A stretch of 64,000 nucleotides of DNA from Terrisporobacter glycolicus ATCC 14880 = DSM 1288 (GTDB lineage: Bacteria; Bacillota; Clostridia; Peptostreptococcales; Peptostreptococcaceae): contig NZ_CP117523.1 of NCBI RefSeq assembly GCF_036812735.1, forward strand, positions 3,472,001 through 3,536,000. Reading direction: 5' to 3'. Positions 6,448 through 15,385 of the stretch are shown in pieces; positions within the stretch are counted from its first letter, which is position 1; each line of letters begins with the position of its first letter. The translations under genes were made by a program, and so were the position numbers. A model generated the notes under the pieces. The model was not told where the DNA came from, did not search any database, and saw only the letters and a program-made list of their open reading frames with translations.

Positions 6448-8460
6448 ATGAAGTTTAAAACTGTTAATAAAAATATTTTTACCTACACAAATAAAAATGG
6501 AAATTTTATTGCCCATCACAAAATAGAAAATATAAGTCTCTTCAAAGAATACACTATTCTGTTTAATGGTATGAGCGAAAAAAATTTATCCTCAATTAAT
6601 ATAAAACTTTTCAAAGAAAACGATGAGTGTGAAGAAGTCTTATTAAATATAAATAAATCTTATAAATTTAGAAACAAAAATATAGATAAAGTTGAAATAG
6701 ATATTAATTTAAAAGAAGATACTATTTTCACCTTGAAAGTTTTGGAAGAACCTATTTTATTTAATGAAAATACTTATGAAGTCTCTAATATGGTAAAAGA
6801 ATTTATGGATAAAATTGATTCTGATTTATATGATAAAACTGTTATTATTCCCACTTTTAATGTAAAAATAGCTTGCATCTTAGATGAATTTTCTTACGAC
6901 TGTTTTTCTTATGATTGCAATCTTCTTCAACTAAAATCCATGACTTGGGAGAAACAAATAAAAGATTTTCATCCAGATTTATTATTAGTCGAGTCTGCTT
7001 GGTATGGCATTTGTAAAACGTGGATAAAAAAAGTAGCATGTGAAGAAAATTTGGATGAAACTTTGTATAGCCTGATAAATTACTGTAAAGATAATAGTAT
7101 ACCTACTGTATTTTTTAATAAGGAAGGGCTAGTCAACTTTTCTTACTTTGAAAAATCCAGTTCTGTTTTTGACTATATCTTTGTATCAGATGAAAATATA
7201 ATTCCCTATCAAATAGAAGCTTGCAATCACAATAATATATATCCTTTATCCTTTGCGGCACAACCTAAAATTCATAACTCAATTAATAAAAATAAATACA
7301 AACTTGGTGAAATTGCATTTGCTGGTGGATGGTATAACGATATACACAAGGATCGATTCAATGATTTTGAATATATCGTTAAACCTGCCCTAAAATATGG
7401 TCTTCATATTTATGATAGAAATTTTCATCAAAGGGAAATGTTAGAATTTATAGAAAAATATTGGCCACAGGAGTATTTAAATAATATTGTAGGAAAGCTT
7501 GATTACAAATATATGGTGGAAGCTTATAAAAATTACAATGTTTTCTTAAATGTAAACTCAGTGCAAAATAGCTCCTATATGGTATCTCGTAGAGTCTATG
7601 AAATTTTAGCTTGTAAGACTTTACTTTTAACTTCTTATTCAAAATGTATTAGCGATAATTTCAGCGATTATGTTCTTATTTCAAAAAATAAAGATAATAC
7701 TATGGACTATCTGGACAAAATCCTTAGCAATCCAAGTCTTTATGAAAAACAAAGTAAAAAATCTCAAAGATATATACTTGAAAATCATACTTATAAAAAT
7801 AGATTTATGGAAATTTTTAATATTTTAAATATAAACTATAACAAACCTATACCTACAAACATTGGATTAATCTGTATAATAGAAGACATTTCACATATAG
7901 AAAATATAGCAGAGATAATTTTAAATCAAGAATATACTCCTACTTATACTTACCTTATAATCAATAGAAATATAAATATAAACTCTTGCATAGATTTGTT
8001 AGATATAAATAATTTATACTATAATTTTTATTCTGAAGAAAAAGATATTTGTCATATTATCAATTATATTCATAGTTTAGAACATAATGTTTCTCACTAT
8101 GCTTTATTCTACTCAAAAAACTACTACGGTCCAAACTATCTTCGTGATTATGTAAATATTCTATCTTATACTAATGCCTCTATTATTGGAAAGTGCCAAG
8201 TATATGAAATAGATTATAATCATTTTGAAATAGCTATTTGCTCTTATAAAGATTCTTATGTAAAAAAGGTTTATAAGGATACTTTATTCTGTCATAAAGA
8301 TTATTTATTATATTTGACCTTGTATAATGATAACTTTTCTTGTGATTATGTTTGTAGTAGTGATTTAGTTATTTATTCTGATGATGAGTATAATTTTATA
8401 AGAAACATAGTAGACGATAGAAATAATAGAAGTAAATATATAGATTTTATCTCTATATAA
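6448..8460 (+). CDS. CgeB-like glycosyltransferase
   Basis: The 670-aa protein has an N-terminal region of about 130 residues of unclear fold. A domain from about residue 135 to 460 is shared with the proteins at 12445 and 15386: IACILDEFSYDCF, LLVESAWYG, PTVFFNKEG, FDYIFVSDEN, FAAQPKIHN, then FAGGWY, YDRNFH, NVNSVQNSSYMVSRRVYEILAC. This is the pattern of CgeB/YkvP spore glycosyltransferases (GT4-like C-terminal half). In Bacillus subtilis CgeB acts on the spore crust. A C-terminal region of about 190 residues resembles a degraded second transferase domain. RBS AGAGGTG precedes the ATG. It stands alone, divergent from the 5791 gene. Sugar donor and acceptor are unknown. Confidence 0.75.
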   Translation: MKFKTVNKNIFTYTNKNGNFIAHHKIENISLFKEYTILFNGMSEKNLSSINIKLFKENDECEEVLLNINKSYKFRNKNIDKVEIDINLKEDTIFTLKVLEEPILFNENTYEVSNMVKEFMDKIDSDLYDKTVIIPTFNVKIACILDEFSYDCFSYDCNLLQLKSMTWEKQIKDFHPDLLLVESAWYGICKTWIKKVACEENLDETLYSLINYCKDNSIPTVFFNKEGLVNFSYFEKSSSVFDYIFVSDENIIPYQIEACNHNNIYPLSFAAQPKIHNSINKNKYKLGEIAFAGGWYNDIHKDRFNDFEYIVKPALKYGLHIYDRNFHQREMLEFIEKYWPQEYLNNIVGKLDYKYMVEAYKNYNVFLNVNSVQNSSYMVSRRVYEILACKTLLLTSYSKCISDNFSDYVLISKNKDNTMDYLDKILSNPSLYEKQSKKSQRYILENHTYKNRFMEIFNILNINYNKPIPTNIGLICIIEDISHIENIAEIILNQEYTPTYTYLIINRNININSCIDLLDINNLYYNFYSEEKDICHIINYIHSLEHNVSHYALFYSKNYYGPNYLRDYVNILSYTNASIIGKCQVYEIDYNHFEIAICSYKDSYVKKVYKDTLFCHKDYLLYLTLYNDNFSCDYVCSSDLVIYSDDEYNFIRNIVDDRNNRSKYIDFISI

Positions 8461-8505
8461 ATAAGCTATGTCTCAAAAAGACATAGCTTATAAATTTATT
8501 TTTTT
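8461..8505 (+). terminator. terminator after the 6448 gene
   Basis: A perfect 13-bp stem (8461-8473 with 8479-8491) with a CAAAA loop is followed by a T-rich run to 8505. It starts right after the stop codon. Confidence 0.85.
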
Positions 8506-8528
8506 AATATTATTAAATTATTATAATA

Positions 8529-9155
8529 TTATGGTGTTATTACACCCTCATAATCTAATTCAACTGTTCCATCAACTGTATATAAATAATAATCTACGCC
8601 TTCTAAATCTTGTAATCTAGTTAATTTAGTAAAAAATACTGGTTTAACTAATGATGTATCAATTTTTGGTTCCACACCTAGTGGTAATACTGTTAGAAGT
8701 GAATATGCTGTCTTATATTGAATTTCTCCAGCATATATTTTTGTCTTAGTTACTGTATCAAATAATAAAACAGAGTAGTTAACACCTCCAACTAATATAA
8801 CTTTTTCTAGGTATGCTTGCCCAGTTATAGTACCTTCACCACATGGATTTTGAACTTCAGGATAATCTATAACACCTTCTTCAATTGTATCAATTGAATC
8901 TAAATGACCTAAGTTTATATATACTGCAACATTGTCAGGATTAGTTATAAGAGTTTTATCTATCTTTAATAATGATTGTGGTAAAACATTTTGGTAATCA
9001 CATGGTATACTCATTATTTTAGCATCCTCCTTTAAAATATACTTTGGCACTTTAGTGCCTTCATCTACCTCTAATTCATTTACCTCTGTAGTTTCTAAAC
9101 TTGAATCTTCTTGGCCCATTTTATTTGAAAATAAATTTTTAAATAGTTCAAACAT
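8529..9155 (-). CDS. beta-rich protein of unknown function, possible spore-surface protein
   Basis: The 208-aa protein begins with a short amphipathic segment (MFELFKNLFSNK), then a linker rich in Glu, then about 160 residues that look beta-rich. It contains VQNPCGEGTITGQ, which parallels the IVNPC and IVGPC motifs of the two other proteins in this set (5791 and 9181), but overall similarity is weak. It follows the 9181 gene after 25 nt with an AAAGGACTAGCTGAT ribosome site, so the two are co-transcribed. The conserved hydrophobic strand pattern after the Pro-Cys motif also recalls SPOCS/DUF3794-type sporulation domains, but I cannot confirm that by eye. Confidence 0.6.
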   Translation of the reverse strand: MFELFKNLFSNKMGQEDSSLETTEVNELEVDEGTKVPKYILKEDAKIMSIPCDYQNVLPQSLLKIDKTLITNPDNVAVYINLGHLDSIDTIEEGVIDYPEVQNPCGEGTITGQAYLEKVILVGGVNYSVLLFDTVTKTKIYAGEIQYKTAYSLLTVLPLGVEPKIDTSLVKPVFFTKLTRLQDLEGVDYYLYTVDGTVELDYEGVITP

Positions 9156-9180
9156 ATCAGCTAGTCCTTTCTATTTAGAA

Positions 9181-9720
9181 TTAAACTAGCCCATAAGCTA
9201 ATTTAAACTCTCCTAATAAAGTAACAACTTTATTTTTAGATTGTTCTTCCTCATAAGTTGAGCCTAGTTTTAATGATTTTAAGGTAACAGTTAATAGCCC
9301 CGGATCTATATCTTCATCAGGTAAAACAAATGCTACTGTCATATAATCGTTTTCTCCATCTCTTACTTCCACAAATCCATCAGCACTGGACCATATATTT
9401 CCACCAATATTCACTTTATCCTGTAATTCTACGGGTATTATTAATGGATCTGATTTAATACCGTGCCCAGCTACTCTATAAACTAAAACACCAGAGACTT
9501 TAACCTGTCCAAGTTTTACATTTACATTATTTACTTTAGTTTGACATGGTCCTACTATTTCCGAAACTGGATAGTCTACAATATCTTTATAAACTATTAA
9601 TCCATCAGTAGATACTGCTATAGAAAACTTTGTAGCATCAACTAAATCAAATGTTGCTGGTACTACATAAGATGCTGAAAAATTTAATATTAAATTATCA
9701 GTACATTTTATATCTGCCAT
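9181..9720 (-). CDS. beta-rich protein, paralog of the 5791 gene; possible spore-surface protein
   Basis: GGAGG (9728-9732) seven nt upstream selects the start MADIKC at 9720, not the longer frame to 9753. The 179-aa product shares with 5791-6324 an ordered set of motifs: LNFSASYVVP, IAVSTDGLIVY, EIVGPC, VSGVLVYR, WSSADGFVEV and the C-terminal GEFKL. It has no signal peptide, so if it reaches the spore surface it would be deposited from the mother cell. It is first gene of a two-gene transcript behind a CATAnnnTA box. No named family is recognised. Confidence 0.65.
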   Translation of the reverse strand: MADIKCTDNLILNFSASYVVPATFDLVDATKFSIAVSTDGLIVYKDIVDYPVSEIVGPCQTKVNNVNVKLGQVKVSGVLVYRVAGHGIKSDPLIIPVELQDKVNIGGNIWSSADGFVEVRDGENDYMTVAFVLPDEDIDPGLLTVTLKSLKLGSTYEEEQSKNKVVTLLGEFKLAYGLV

Positions 9721-9781
9721 TTTCTTTCCTCCAATACTCTTATAATGAGACAAATCTTTTGTAAGATCCTTATCTCTTTTA

Positions 9782-9790
9782 TATACTATG
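9782..9790 (-). promoter_or_regulatory. sigma-K-like -10 box of the 9720-8529 operon
   Basis: CATAGTATA on the minus strand matches CATAnnnTA, about 60 nt before the start codon. No AC lies at the expected distance, so this is weaker than its neighbours. Confidence 0.35.
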
Positions 9791-9849
9791 AAATTACGCT
9801 ATTATTTGACACTTTTTTTACTAAATAAGGATTTTAATATAATTAGAAA

Positions 9850-11490
9850 TTATAGAGCTATGCTGTAATTTATTTCATTTATGATTAAATATAATATTTC
9901 ATTTTTCTCATCAAACTTTAAATTTTCAATATTTTTTTTACTATTATCTAGGGAAATCAAAGTTAGTATATTTATATTTTGAGATTTTTTCTTAAAGGTG
10001 ATTTGACATGTATTTGTTAAGGTTTCTGATTTTTCGCATATAACAGCTACTGGCTCTTCTTTATTTGAACTATAGTATTTGGAAGTGAATTCATTATTTA
10101 TTTGTATAATTTCAACATTATCATTGATTATGCATGTTCTACTATCAAGTTGTGTTACATTGTTTTTAGGTGCCACATTATATAATTGAGTATATTCTTT
10201 TTCTGATTTACTTACACCCTTATCATAAATAAATATGATATTTGGTTTAAATAAGATTAATGTTCGATATAACTTTGTATCATTATATGAAGTATTTTTT
10301 CCCTTCACCATAGAGTAGTATTTATTTGTTACAAAATCTGTTATCTTTATTTTTTTAAAGCTATCTTCTTTTTCTACTAATGCATAACTTTCATTTTCTA
10401 TCAAAAATGTATTGTGAGCCTTCTGACTTGTAAGATATCTTCGCTCTTTAGTATCTCCATACCCAAAATGGCCAGAGTCCACAAATATATCTTTTCCTCC
10501 ATAATATAACGTAAATGATAGATCATCGTAATGTTTATGGATTGTTGAAGAATAGCCACATATAAAGGATAGCCAAGTCGAATTTATAGGATTTTCTTTA
10601 TTTTCATATTGAAGATAAGCTATGCCTGCTTCATAATCAAAAAAGTCTTCATAAAATTTATCCTTATTTCCTATTTCCATCTTTCCATTATCTCCTATGG
10701 CTGGTAGCTCCCCATTTGGCTTGACTGCATAATTAAAGTAATTATTTGCTTTTTTTAATTTTATTAATATATTACTTCCTAGAGATAATCCTATTGTATT
10801 TAAGAATTTTTCAATTTCTTCATACATGCCTTTAACAAAAGAATGATAAAACATGGAGTTTTCCAAATGTACTCCTTTATATGAAAAATTATTATAAAAG
10901 TTATCTTTTAACCTATTTAAAGCCTTTGATTGTAACATTTCTGCTGATTTGCCTTCTATTACAGATGCACAAGAAAGAAGTGCTTTGTCCAACATCATTC
11001 CATGATTATATGATTTATAGTTCTTATCATCATATAGGTAATTTATGTGTTTCATAATTAGATTTTCATAAACTTCACTATCTAAAAAAATAATATCTTT
11101 TGCAATTAAATAAAAATGTAAAATATTTTGTGATCTAAAAGCTGTTGTATGATCGTACCAAACCATTTTATTTATTTTTTCATTTTTTACATAATCAATC
11201 CAAGATGCCATAATACTATTTGCTTTTTCAATATATTTTTTATCCTTAGTAATTTCATAAGCACTGGATAAGTAGCCTACACTATCCAATGTATGCAAAT
11301 ACAAAGAATAGGTATCCAGGTTAATTTCATGCTTATAATCCCAATCTATGCCCTTATCAAAATTAATAGATTGTAACCCACTTAGTAAAAATATTTCATT
11401 CTTAAGCGCCTTATTTGCTATATCTACGCTATTATTATTCAATGGTGCCAGTCTTACTATGGAATTTTCATCAAACTTTTTAAAAATCAT
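9850..11490 (-). CDS. heparinase II/III-like polysaccharide lyase
   Basis: The 546-aa protein has an alpha-helical N-terminal half (toroid-like, with YNHGMMLDKALLS and HLENSMFYHSFVKGMY) and a C-terminal beta half with KHYDDLSFTLYYGGKDIFVDSGHFGYG and SQKAHNTFLIE. This is the layout of heparinase II/III and alginate-lyase-like proteins, with the Tyr, His and Asn residues used in beta-elimination of uronic-acid glycans. No signal peptide is visible, so it would act in the cytoplasm or be released with mother-cell contents. It is the last gene of the 14085-9850 operon, 6 nt after the GT2 gene. In an island that makes a uronic acid, it may trim or remodel the polymer. Confidence 0.75.
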   Translation of the reverse strand: MIFKKFDENSIVRLAPLNNNSVDIANKALKNEIFLLSGLQSINFDKGIDWDYKHEINLDTYSLYLHTLDSVGYLSSAYEITKDKKYIEKANSIMASWIDYVKNEKINKMVWYDHTTAFRSQNILHFYLIAKDIIFLDSEVYENLIMKHINYLYDDKNYKSYNHGMMLDKALLSCASVIEGKSAEMLQSKALNRLKDNFYNNFSYKGVHLENSMFYHSFVKGMYEEIEKFLNTIGLSLGSNILIKLKKANNYFNYAVKPNGELPAIGDNGKMEIGNKDKFYEDFFDYEAGIAYLQYENKENPINSTWLSFICGYSSTIHKHYDDLSFTLYYGGKDIFVDSGHFGYGDTKERRYLTSQKAHNTFLIENESYALVEKEDSFKKIKITDFVTNKYYSMVKGKNTSYNDTKLYRTLILFKPNIIFIYDKGVSKSEKEYTQLYNVAPKNNVTQLDSRTCIINDNVEIIQINNEFTSKYYSSNKEEPVAVICEKSETLTNTCQITFKKKSQNINILTLISLDNSKKNIENLKFDEKNEILYLIINEINYSIAL

Positions 11491-11496
11491 TATACT

Positions 11497-12435
11497 CTAC
11501 CTTCTCTCAAAAAATCTTCTTAAATCTTTGTCTTTTACATTCCATCTTCCTTCGTAAATATCATATATCTCATATAATATTTTCTCCCCATATTTTTTTT
11601 CATTTGCCTGAAGCATCTTATTATATAAATAGTGCTTAAAATGATATTCTTGCTTTGTATTTAAATAAGATTCCAAAATCCCAAAATTTTCAAATATTTT
11701 TTTCTTTCTTTTTTGAGACATGAAATGACCATCAAAGTATTCATTATTAATACTATTTGTTAATGAGCCGTCTCTATCTTTGTAATATAAATGTATAACT
11801 TCATTTATTACCTTTACTTTACGTGATAACAACATGACTTCATAGAAAAATACAGTGTCTTCACCTATTCCTTCCATAGTCACATTATTATTTAGTATTA
11901 TAGATTTTTTAACTAACATAGCTTGAATACTATTCACACTAAAATTATTTTTTATAATAAGATCTTTTGTATTTGTTATTTCTCTACAATCAAAATTATA
12001 ATATTCACAAATATTATAGTAATTTGATATCTTTTTACTAGAACCTTCCACAAACTCATAGTTTCCTAATATAATATCAAAATCACAATTCTCCAATTGT
12101 TTGTATAATTTGTAATATCCATCATTTACAGCTTCATTATCTGGATCCAGGTATGTTATATAATCACAAGTGGCAAGTTCAGCCCCCTTATTTCTAGGTC
12201 TAGATGCATTGCCACTACCTCCTCTTGGAAAATAATAAGTCTTAACATTGTCATGTTCTATTTCTAATTCCTTTATAATTTTTATGGTTTCATCATCTGT
12301 TGATCCATCATCTATAAATAATATTTCCATATCATTAAATATACTGCTTTTCATAAGACTTTTCATACATCTGTCTTTTAAATACTGTCCATTATTATAA
12401 ATTGGTACAATAACAGATATTTGATATTTTTTCAT
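11497..12435 (-). CDS. GT2-family glycosyltransferase
   Basis: GT-A fold transferase. It begins KKYQISVIVPIYNNG, has the FIDDGSTDD motif, GGSGNASRPRNKG, and LDPDNEAVNDGYYKLY with the metal-binding DxD equivalent. The start at 12435 (MKKYQ) follows AGGTGATTGAG; the upstream in-frame GTG at 12444 has no site. The gene begins 9 nt after the CgeB-like gene at 12445. The protein matches the C-terminal domain of the 854-aa protein at 15386 almost motif for motif, so the neighbouring pair is a split form of that fusion. The product is 312 aa. Donor sugar is unknown. Confidence 0.85.
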   Translation of the reverse strand: MKKYQISVIVPIYNNGQYLKDRCMKSLMKSSIFNDMEILFIDDGSTDDETIKIIKELEIEHDNVKTYYFPRGGSGNASRPRNKGAELATCDYITYLDPDNEAVNDGYYKLYKQLENCDFDIILGNYEFVEGSSKKISNYYNICEYYNFDCREITNTKDLIIKNNFSVNSIQAMLVKKSIILNNNVTMEGIGEDTVFFYEVMLLSRKVKVINEVIHLYYKDRDGSLTNSINNEYFDGHFMSQKRKKKIFENFGILESYLNTKQEYHFKHYLYNKMLQANEKKYGEKILYEIYDIYEGRWNVKDKDLRRFFERR

Positions 12436-12444
12436 CTCAATCAC

Positions 12445-14085
12445 CTAAATATCTATTTTTCTTCTTATTTTCTCATCTACCTCACTTCCATTTTCTATAA
12501 AGTTAAATTTGTCTATGGATAAATATCTGCATCCAAATCTAAATAAATCAATTTTATCGCTATTTATAATCTCTTCTATGCTATTTATATTTTTGTCTTT
12601 TAAAATGCTCGTTTTAAAAATTGACTTGTCTAAATCTAAGGAACTCACATACTGAAAATCTTCGTTCTCGTTTTGAATACTTATACTATCTTTGTTTAGC
12701 AGTTTATATTTGCAATGGCTATAAAAAGATTTCTTACCAATAATCTCTGCATCACTATATAATGTGGCATTAATTAAATCATTTATATAGTAAGCCCCAT
12801 AATAATTATTTAAATTTATTACAGAAATATAATCACAATTTAAAAGTTTTATAAATTCATCTTTATTATCCAATATGTTTTTATTAATTATATAAATATT
12901 TTCCTTATCTTTATCTATTTCAATATTTATATTTTCATCTTTAATTATAATAAAAAGTTTTTTATCTCTATAAATTTGTCTTTCAAATATTGATTTTGCT
13001 TTAATATATCCTTCTTTATTATATACTTCACATATTAGAGCCACATCAGGAATAGTATCGTAATACTTAATATTTAATTTTTTTAAAATATAAACCATTC
13101 TATTTGTAGATGTGTGATTATTTAATACTAATCTCATTCCTTGAAGTGCTTTTTTCTCATAGTATTCTTTTTCATTCAATTTAACCATTTCTTCATAAAG
13201 CTCTTTTTCATCATCACTAGCTACTACTAGTCCTTCAAATACTTCTTTAACTCCTATGGATTTAGTACTTACAACAGGTGTATAAGAAGCCAAACCTTCA
13301 AATACCCTTCTCGCAAACATTGTAGGTGAATCATCAACAATATTTACATTTAGCATTACTTTGTATCCCTTATTGGCTAGTTGGATTTCATCTTGAGTTA
13401 ATGTTCCTTTCACATATTGCTTATAATCATCTGGAAATGCATATTTATCAATACCAAGATTTAAAGTTCTATCATAAATATCCACTCCCCATGATTTTAA
13501 GGATGCATCTAATAAAAGCTTTATTCTTTCTCCCCTTTCTTTATATTCATCTCTGTAAAATGTTCCTGCAAAGCAACATTTCTCTATTCTCTTATCTATT
13601 ATTTTTATGGGATTGTGTATAATTGGATTTGCTGCAAACATTAGGGGATATATATTATCGTGATTTACATATTTTTTATACTCATTAACAGTATTTTCAT
13701 CAGAAGTAAATATATAGTCAAATAGTTTTGCCACATGTATGAATTCATTAAAGTTGGCAGGATCTTCTTTGTTCCAAAACACCGTTGGTATATTGTTATT
13801 ATTACACCAAAGTATCACTTCTTTTAGATCTTCATTTCTTACCAAATTTCTTCCACTCATCCATGTACCATCATTGCCTTTCCACACAGATTCTATCATA
13901 AAAAAATCTGGATTTTCTTTTTCAAAAATTTCTTTCCAATTGTCTGGTCTTATTTTTATAAAATTACATATATCTTTAAAGCATGCATAAGTGAAAACAT
14001 CAAATATACATGCTATTTTAATATCTTTCATTGTTTTATAACCTTTTTTATCATATATTGTTGTTTTATTCTCATCCATATTCAT
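12445..14085 (-). CDS. CgeB-like glycosyltransferase
   Basis: The 546-aa protein shares with the 6448 and 15386 products the run IACIFDVFTYACF, FMIESVWKG, PTVFWNKEDPANF, FDYIFTSDEN, FAANPIIHNP, FAGTFY, YDRTLN and NVNIVDDSPTMFARRVFEGLA, typical of CgeB/YkvP transferases. A C-terminal region of about 170 residues is shared with the same proteins. The start is uncertain: 14085 has only AAGG upstream, and MKDIKIACIF at 14031 is the first conserved point. The strong AGGAG upstream serves a three-codon ORF instead. It heads an operon with GT2 and lyase genes behind a full sigma-K-like promoter. Confidence 0.75.
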   Translation of the reverse strand: MNMDENKTTIYDKKGYKTMKDIKIACIFDVFTYACFKDICNFIKIRPDNWKEIFEKENPDFFMIESVWKGNDGTWMSGRNLVRNEDLKEVILWCNNNNIPTVFWNKEDPANFNEFIHVAKLFDYIFTSDENTVNEYKKYVNHDNIYPLMFAANPIIHNPIKIIDKRIEKCCFAGTFYRDEYKERGERIKLLLDASLKSWGVDIYDRTLNLGIDKYAFPDDYKQYVKGTLTQDEIQLANKGYKVMLNVNIVDDSPTMFARRVFEGLASYTPVVSTKSIGVKEVFEGLVVASDDEKELYEEMVKLNEKEYYEKKALQGMRLVLNNHTSTNRMVYILKKLNIKYYDTIPDVALICEVYNKEGYIKAKSIFERQIYRDKKLFIIIKDENINIEIDKDKENIYIINKNILDNKDEFIKLLNCDYISVINLNNYYGAYYINDLINATLYSDAEIIGKKSFYSHCKYKLLNKDSISIQNENEDFQYVSSLDLDKSIFKTSILKDKNINSIEEIINSDKIDLFRFGCRYLSIDKFNFIENGSEVDEKIRRKIDI

Positions 14086-14096
14086 ATTAATGTGCC

Positions 14097-14117
14097 TTAA
14101 CGCAACATTAAACTCCT
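14097..14117 (-). promoter_or_regulatory. three-codon leader ORF before the CgeB-like gene
   Basis: AGGAG (14113-14117) is followed after 4 nt by ATG TTG CGT TAA (14097-14108). The TAA overlaps the TAAGG that could serve as the ribosome site for the gene starting at 14085. This layout would allow termination-reinitiation coupling. Confidence 0.35.
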
Positions 14118-14158
14118 TTCTTTAATTAATCCAAAAATATAACAAATTATTTTCTTAT

Positions 14159-14186
14159 TAAGATATGATATTCTTTTGTAAATAGT
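14159..14186 (-). promoter_or_regulatory. sigma-K-like promoter of the 14085-9850 operon
   Basis: On the minus strand CATATCTTA (14159-14167) is preceded at 17 nt by AC (14185-14186). It is a full match, and the leader is about 70 nt. Confidence 0.6.
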
Positions 14187-14198
14187 TCAGCTAAAGGA

Positions 14199-15311
14199 TT
14201 AATAAATATTAAAGTTTTTTAAAATAAAATCTACAATATATTTACTTGCATTTCCATCTCCATAAGGATTTGATGCCTTTGACATAGCATTATATAAGTC
14301 TTCATTTAGCAAAAGCTCTTTTATACTATTATAAATACTTTCTTCTTTTACTCCTGTCAGCTTCAAAGTTCCAGCCATTATTCCCTCTGGTCTTTCTGTA
14401 GTATCTCTAATCACAAGTACTGGTTTTCCTAGATGTGGAGCTTCTTCCTGTATTCCTCCGCTGTCTGTTAAAATTAAATAAGATTCGTTAATAAAATTAT
14501 GAAAATCAATCACTTCCAATGGTTCTATTAAGTGAATTCTATTATTCCCATCTAATATTCTCTTTGCGATTTCTATTACTTTTGGATTTAAGTGAACAGG
14601 ATAAATAACTTGCACATCTTCAAATTCATTCACTATTCTTTTTATAGAATTAAACATATTTTCCATATTTTCACCTATGTTTTCACGTCTATGAGCTGTT
14701 AGCAATATAATCTTGTCATCACCTATTTTTCTTAGTAAATCATTACTGTAGTTTGGCAAAATAGTAGTTTTCAATGCATCTATTGCAGTATTTCCTGTTA
14801 CAAATATTTTATTTTCATCTATCCCTTCTCTCATTAAATTGTCCTTTGACATAGGTGTTGGAGCAAAGTGCATATCTGCCAAAACCCCAGTTATTTTTCT
14901 ATTAATTTCTTCTGGAAAAGGAGAGTATTTATTATTTGTTCTAAGGCCAGCTTCCACATGACCTAATTTTACTTGATTATAAAAAGCTGCCAAGCTCCCA
15001 CTCATAGTCGTTGTTGTATCTCCATGAACTAAAACTAAATCTGGCTTTACTTCTTTAATTATCTTATCTATTTCAACTAAAGCTTTGCTAGTTATATCTA
15101 CTAATGTCTGATTTTCCTTCATTACATTCAAATCGTATTGTGGGGTTATTTGAAAAGCCTCTAAGACTTGATCTAACATTTGTCTGTGTTGAGCTGTAAC
15201 GCATACAATACTTTCTATATGCTGATTTTTCATAAGTTCTTTTAATAGTGGAGCCATTTTTATTGCTTCTGGTCTTGTTCCAAAAATAGTTAAAACTTTT
15301 ATTTTCTTCAT
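14199..15311 (-). CDS. wecB: UDP-N-acetylglucosamine 2-epimerase (non-hydrolysing)
   Basis: The enzyme interconverts UDP-GlcNAc and UDP-ManNAc. The family landmarks are all present: FGTRPEAIKMAPL at the N-terminus, VHGDTTT, GHVEAGLRT, TAHRRENIGE, and DSGGIQEEAP. The start at 15311 (MKKIKVL) follows GAGGGG at 15318-15323 with a 6-nt spacer; the longer frame to 15338 has no site. The product is 370 aa, normal length. With the WecC homolog at 4520 it would give UDP-ManNAcA. It lies 75 nt downstream of the 854-aa glycosyltransferase and is probably in the same transcript. Confidence 0.92.
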   Translation of the reverse strand: MKKIKVLTIFGTRPEAIKMAPLLKELMKNQHIESIVCVTAQHRQMLDQVLEAFQITPQYDLNVMKENQTLVDITSKALVEIDKIIKEVKPDLVLVHGDTTTTMSGSLAAFYNQVKLGHVEAGLRTNNKYSPFPEEINRKITGVLADMHFAPTPMSKDNLMREGIDENKIFVTGNTAIDALKTTILPNYSNDLLRKIGDDKIILLTAHRRENIGENMENMFNSIKRIVNEFEDVQVIYPVHLNPKVIEIAKRILDGNNRIHLIEPLEVIDFHNFINESYLILTDSGGIQEEAPHLGKPVLVIRDTTERPEGIMAGTLKLTGVKEESIYNSIKELLLNEDLYNAMSKASNPYGDGNASKYIVDFILKNFNIY

Positions 15312-15385
15312 ATCAATCCCCTCTTTATTTTTACTCATTTTTAATAATAGGATATTATAGCAATATATTTTCTTCTATAATATAA

